A stretch of DNA of 64,000 nucleotides from Batillaria attramentaria (Eukaryota; Mollusca; Gastropoda; Batillariidae): assembly GCA_018292915.2 (NCBI GenBank), contig JACVVK020000191.1, positions 106,001 to 170,000 on the forward strand, read 5' to 3'. Made by a program: the position numbers and the translations under genes. Shown piece after piece: positions 59,488 through 64,000 of this stretch. Position 1 is the first letter of the stretch, and every line of letters begins with the position of its first letter. The notes under the pieces were generated by a model. That model saw only the letters and a list, made by a program, of their open reading frames with translations. It was not told the DNA's origin and made no database searches.

Positions 59488-62400
59488 TTGACACCCACTC
59501 TAACATCCAGTATGGCAGTGCAGGGACATCACATGACTCATCAGACGTTAACTATCAAAAGCTTGACAGAAGAGTCTTCCGTTGGGATTTAAACAGGGTC
59601 AGTGAAAGCTGAAGGTGGAGTTCGATTGGCAAAGACTTTCAGGCAGTCGGGGCCAGGAAGCTGAAGTAGCGCTTCAGCAGTTTTTATGTTATGCCTCAGA
59701 ATTGTATGAGGTTTTTGCTAGCAGAACGCAGGGGATGATGGTTGATATGGACAGAGTGAAACTGACAGATACGGAGGAAAGAACTGTCGAAGAAAGGGAA
59801 AGCATAAGTGGCGATTTTGTACTGGCAGTGGATTTGTACATGTGTTTGAGATTTAGCAGTGGTGGAGAGAATTAGAGGATGAGGGTATTAGGGGAACTCC
59901 TTTAGTATCATGTCATCCAGTAAGTACCTAGGAGAAAGACTATTTTACTGTAAAAAATATGTTTTCATGTCATTTGTGTTACAGAGAAACAGATGAAAGT
60001 GATGATGGAAGACCTTGCATTGTCATGTGACATGCAGCAGGTCTATCTCAAGTTGAAAAGCAAGCTTGGCAGCGTCTGCATCAACAATTACATTCAGAGG
60101 CAAGAGGACATTTTTGTTTTGCTCCAAAATTGCCCTCTTAGTGTCTGCAGAAGATCTTATATAAGATTCTATCGTCAGTAATTATTTTTATAATTATAAT
60201 TATAAAAATAATTAGCAAACTGGCTTGGTTTGAACACATTTAGTGAGGAGAAAAACAGCATCTTATCCCATGGATTTACATGGAAACCTCAGAATCAAAG
60301 ATATATATACAAAGTTTCATTGTATCATTTGTGGCGTATGTGATCCTTGTGTTTTGTGTAGGGCCAGTGGTGAGTGGGAGCTTGATGACGAGGGACCAGT
60401 TATTTTGTCAACCTCGAAAGACCTGCCACGTGGATTGCATGTTGCCAGCAACCAGAATTGCAACTCTGATCGACAGCCTGCCAGCACACTTTTCCCCTTG
60501 CGAGAGAAGTTTAGTGGTGAAAAAGCACATGGGTTTTTCTCTCTGACATACACTCGAGCCCTGTGCAAAAATGTCAGGAAGAAAATGAAAAAGATGAATG
60601 TTGACCTGACCAGCATTGCAGACAAAGAAGACCACCAACCTGCACATGGTCTCTTCTTCCATAAGTTTGTGTCGGAAGTGTGTGTGAAAATGGAGCCTGT
60701 GGATGTTGTTCTGCATTTCCCAAGTATTGAGCGAGTCCTGAGTCTGATCAACCACAATGAACACAAAGGAGAGGCACAAACTTCTAGACCAAACGTTGAC
60801 AAGAGAGATGTCCAGGCTCCAGCAATGGATGTCCAGACTTCATCTGTGTTTGCAGCTACCCACACCACCCCACTGGTGTACGCTGATGTTGGGACAGTCC
60901 GACTGTTTGTTCCAGTTAGTGGTCCACTTGTCACACACTCTCAGTGTGAAGAGCAGGAGATCAAGTCTACGCTGACGCATAATCTTCTCCTGCTACAGAT
61001 AGATTCCTTTCACATCCAGCCATACGCAAACAACCCATTGCCACGATACCCTGTGGAGCGTGAGATGTTTGCTCATGCACTTCAGACTGAAATGCTGCAT
61101 CAAACAGGATCTTGTGTGGAGGATCGGCAGTATCAGTTGCAGATGAAGGCTCTGTCTCTTTCTTCAGGTATTCTGTTGCTCATCTTTCTGTCAACCTGGT
61201 AAATGTACGCCTGTAGCCCGCAGTAATAGCATTAGTTAGGGGAAAGATGTTTAAAATCAGCAATTCAACCATTATGTGCCTTTTTGTTATTGTTGCCAGA
61301 AATACTGAATCACATCATGTACTGCTCATGTTAAGAATTCTGCAGCATAAAAATGAAGGTAGCAACCAACGTGCATGTTAGTGCTGCTGTAAAATTGCCA
61401 GCCAGTTGAGTATGGATTTTGCACCAGTTGCTTCGAGTTCACTCACAGCTTGTGAATATTTTTCCCCATTGCTCTCCTCTTGCCAAAAGGATTGTATGTA
61501 AACGGTGTCCTTTCCATGAAGACCTGGTGGTCTTTTGGTGGTCATAGGTTTTAACTTTTTCACGACCATGCATGCAGCGTTTGTGCAGAGCCCTTGCATA
61601 CCATTGCCAACCAAACACGTAAACCCCGGGCACATGAGGACGCTGTTACCAGGCACCCACAACTCATGTTATCTCTGCTCTTGCTGTGGCTGCTATACCC
61701 AATTTTCCAACAAAAACTATTTCTCCAAAAAAGGGCTTATAATTATCTTTCAAACCATATCAGACATGATTAGGAAACATTTGAGGAAGATCTCTTTCCC
61801 CCCAAAATTGAAAAATTGCTAAAACTGCCTGGTTGGCAAGGGTTGTGTACACACACACTGCCTGGTTGGCAAGGGTTGTGTACACACACACTGCCTGGGT
61901 CACAGGGGAATTCCTTTGCACGCAGTCAAGATCGGCAATTGTTAATGTATTTAAGGCACTAAACTGAACGTATACATGTAAAAATAAGTAATTGAAATGC
62001 CTGGAACGTAAATACACCTGCACACAAGTCTGTCCTAATGTATGTTAACATGTTTGCTGACTTGTTACCAGGGCGTTGGGATGATATTCTACATGTCTGG
62101 AGGCAGAAAAAGACTGATGGGCATCTAGCTCCAGTCAATCCTGGAGCACAAAATCCGGCCCTAGAGTGGAACACATATCTTGGCCAGGGGTTAGTGTAAT
62201 GTTCACATAAGAATTCTTAGTGACTTGCCCCATACTGCCTCTCTTCTAAAATCCTCCATGTATACTACCCCAGATACACTTGCTGTACTTAAATAACTTA
62301 AGTAAGAAACTTCTGCCTTCATGAGCCATATTATCATCATTTTTTTTCTCTCGTTTAAGTTGCTTTGTGATTTGTGATTTCAGGAACAAAGTGCAAGAGA

Positions 62401-64000
62401 TCCACCTTGTCCCTATGGCAGCAGCCTTTGACTTGTGTTTGGTTGTTGCACCTCCAATTGTCTATGACAACCCTATGGAGGGACAGGTATGGTGTGATTG
62501 AGGAATTCACCTGTAATTATTTCCCTGTAGATAATCTGTATGAAGTCAGGAGCTTGTGTCTGTGACTTATGGTTCCCTCTACACAAAAGGAAGTCCTTGT
62601 AATGGTTGTACATGTTCAGTGTATGCGACTCGTGAACATGTCCTCAGTAACGTTTTTTTATCTGCTGGTGACTTTGCTGTGCCATATCCAGTTCATGGTG
62701 AAAGGAACAAATGTTTTATAGGCAAGCTTACATTTCAGCTCTGAATAATATTTACCCCATAGAATCTTATAATTATCTTTCAAACCATATCAGACATGAT
62801 TAGGAAACATTTGAGGAAAATGTGTCAGAGTTTGCACTTTGTGTACTGTAAATGCTGTGCCTTTGTCTTTTGACCAGTCCAAACTGGTGTGTGGCCTGAC
62901 TGCTGAGTTAAACATCCTGTCTGATCTGGACCTCCATCTGAGTACTCAGCAGCTGCACCTTTTGTCGGCCTTGATGACACATGTGGGTGATCTGACATCT
63001 AAAGTGTCAGCCTCCAATATCAAACACTCCACCGGTGTGGCTCAAAGGTCACATGGTGTCAGTGACAGTGGTGTAGGGAGTGACCTGTCTTCACATACAC
63101 GACAAGATGGTGGAACAGTACATGGCCGCAAACAAAGAGGGCAGGTTCCTCTGGATGTGCTGTTGACTGCTGGACGTATCTCCCTCACACTGTATGCTCA
63201 TGTGTTTAAGATGGCAGCTCCATCAGATAGTGTGGGCAGCCACTCTTCGCCACATAGTGGCCGCATGTCTGGAAGAGAAGGAAGAGAAAGGCACAGGAAG
63301 CCAGGGAGACTGTACACTCATGACAATTTTGCACAGTTAACACATGGCATGAGCGGCCTGCGAGACGAGGATGGTGGAGAATGTGTTGCCTTCAGCTTCA
63401 TCCAACCACTAGTAGGTGACGACCTCAATGAACAGGCCCACTCAGTTGATGGTGTGTGTGTGCACCCATTCATGTACGTGTACATCGCACAACCACACAC
63501 TGTCATCAGCTGCTGGCCAGACAAAGACAAAGTGGAGCTGTCATGCTATGATGTTCTGGTCAAGGGGGCCAAATCTGTGCTGTCATTTCCAGGTAATGGC
63601 TTCATTCTGCTGGGTTCACTCATACCCATGAATGTCTTCATCTGTTGGCCTGCCTATTTTACAAGTATCTTGTAAGATTTTAGCTGGTGAAATGCCCATG
63701 TGAGAATGTCAGAAACTAGAATCCTCTGAAGGTCTAGGTCATGCCTTTTTTATTGCAATATCTCTAAAACCTTTCATCTGATTTGAGCCAAAGTTTAGTC
63801 AGTGACCTTGAATATGATGAAAGGGATTGTCACATATGAAACCCATCATGTTACCTTTAAGGTCAAAGTCATGGTGGCTTATGGAGATGTCATACTGCCT
63901 TCTGTTGCAGACTTCACTGTTTGGGGGAAGAAAGATGTTTTGGAAGTGGATATTATGAGTTCTGAATGTGAGATTGTTTACAGTTGCAGAACATCGGCTT
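48582..64000 (+). CDS. VPS13B: VPS13B (COH1) ortholog, N-terminal half, continues past window
   Basis: Twenty-two exons, all in phase: 48582-49506, 49983-50167, 50894-51103, 51431-51656, 52229-52414, 53634-53815, 54214-54393, 54806-54930, 55285-55460, 55832-55963, 56242-56412, 56662-56847, 57291-57496, 57915-58137, 58553-58770, 58971-59334, 59985-60099, 60362-61167, 62072-62189, 62384-62486, 62878-63592, 63911-64000+. They give about 1947 residues, near half of the roughly 4000-residue family protein. The start ATG follows acceptor TTGCTGCAG by two bases. VPS13 proteins are rod-like bridge proteins that move lipids at membrane contacts; VPS13B acts at Golgi and endosomes. Introns 1 and 17 appear to use GC donors. 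Similarity to VPS13B, not VPS13A/C/D, is clear from exons 1, 5, 8 and 12. Confidence 0.93.
50266..50411 (+). mobile_element. Short deletion derivative of the AGGTCA-rich element (VPS13B intron 2)
   Basis: Left edge GGCTGACTTGTATAACAAAG .. GGGAGTCTATGTAATAACC and right edge GAGCCAAGGAGGCTTCAGCC match the ends of the 1.1-kb copies. The whole tandem interior is replaced by a (GT)n tract (about 50319-50363). Confidence 0.7.
52482..53300. mobile_element. 815-bp TIR transposon with TA target duplication (VPS13B intron 5)
   Basis: The ends CAGTCAAACCTG (52484) and CAGGTTCGACTG (53298) are inverse with one difference and lie between TA dinucleotides. Both extend into GGCGGTCACC-type subterminal motifs, and GGTGACCG/ACCGCCTTAGACAG motifs recur inside. 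A TA duplication suggests Tc1/mariner-type mobilisation. No transposase ORF. Confidence 0.75.
53876..53922. repeat. (GT)n microsatellite
   Basis: About 46 bp of GT in VPS13B intron 6. Similar short tracts occur at 57872-57907 and 59442-59484 (CA). Confidence 0.95.
59360..59870. repeat. Composite repeat in VPS13B intron 16
   Basis: An (AAT)n run and ATTTTATAGAGCGCTACTCT, a retroelement tail motif like that at 46040, are followed by (CA)n and an AGTCTTCCGTTGGGATTTAA .. GCTGAAGTAGCGCTTCAGCA block. No coding content. Confidence 0.5.
59885..59966 (+). mobile_element. Orphan right end of the same DIRS family
   Basis: GGTATTAGGGGAACTCCTTT, TAGTATCATGTCATCCAGTA, AGTACCTAGGAGAAAGACTA and TTTTACTGTAAAAAATATG align with the right terminus of the 30927-36685 element (near 36605-36680) with several changes. 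No matching body is nearby. It sits just before VPS13B exon 17. Confidence 0.75.
61736..61788. repeat. 53-bp segment duplicated exactly at 62766-62818
   Basis: CTTATAATTATCTTTCAAAC .. GGAAACATTTGAGGAA occurs identically in introns 18 and 20 of VPS13B, flanking exons 19 and 20. Confidence 0.9.
61824..61898. repeat. 33-bp tandem repeat, two units plus partial third
   Basis: ACTGCCTGGTTGGCAAGGGT .. TACACACAC at 61824 and 61857 is exactly repeated, with a partial third unit at 61890. In VPS13B intron 18. Confidence 0.9.

Noticed and set aside
723..64000. CRISPR array, operon or phage content
   Set aside because: Tandem repeats here lack unique regular spacers, and the genes are intron-split animal genes.

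Overview
This is a window of animal nuclear DNA, not prokaryotic or viral. Coding sequence is split into short exons with GT-AG (two GC-AG) introns, and introns and intergenic DNA are packed with transposons. The protein content and the repeat mix (tRNA-derived SINEs, CR1/L2-like LINE tails, a DIRS retrotransposon, many small TIR elements, CA/GT microsatellites) suggest a marine invertebrate, probably a mollusc. The species is inference.

Layout. 1-321: the last two exons of an unidentified gene on +. About 6260-3266 on -: 3' exons of an unrecognised gene ending in a strongly hydrophobic, probably membrane-anchored C terminus. 6.3-12.5 kb: intergenic SINE and LINE debris. About 12.55-43.7 kb on +: a complete DIDO1/PHF3-family gene. 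I could join 23 coding exons with every splice phase agreeing, giving 2350 codons plus stop with a PHD finger, a zinc-cysteine cluster, a TFIIS central domain, a SPOC domain and a Pro/His-rich tail. 43.7-48.5 kb: repeat-rich intergenic DNA. 48.58 kb to the end on +: the first 22 coding exons (about 1950 residues, roughly half the protein) of VPS13B, the chorein-family lipid-transfer protein mutated in Cohen syndrome.

The most unusual content is in the mobile DNA. Intron 18 of the DIDO1/PHF3-like gene is almost entirely filled by one DIRS-type tyrosine-recombinase retrotransposon (30927-36685). It has inverted terminal repeats and an internal complementary region that spells the predicted circle junction, and its interior carries two recombinase tails, so it is a rearranged composite. 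Intron 1 of the same gene contains a long-TIR foldback element with a 10-bp target duplication, itself split by a second element with a 5-bp target duplication. Three 1.1-kb copies of a TIR-bounded element in introns 3, 16 and 17 are built from tandem units studded with AGGTCA nuclear-receptor half-sites. A foldback hairpin lies in the probable 3' UTR.

The two main genes are functionally unrelated (transcription/chromatin reading versus Golgi/endosome lipid transfer). They are simply adjacent in the same orientation, separated by about 5 kb.
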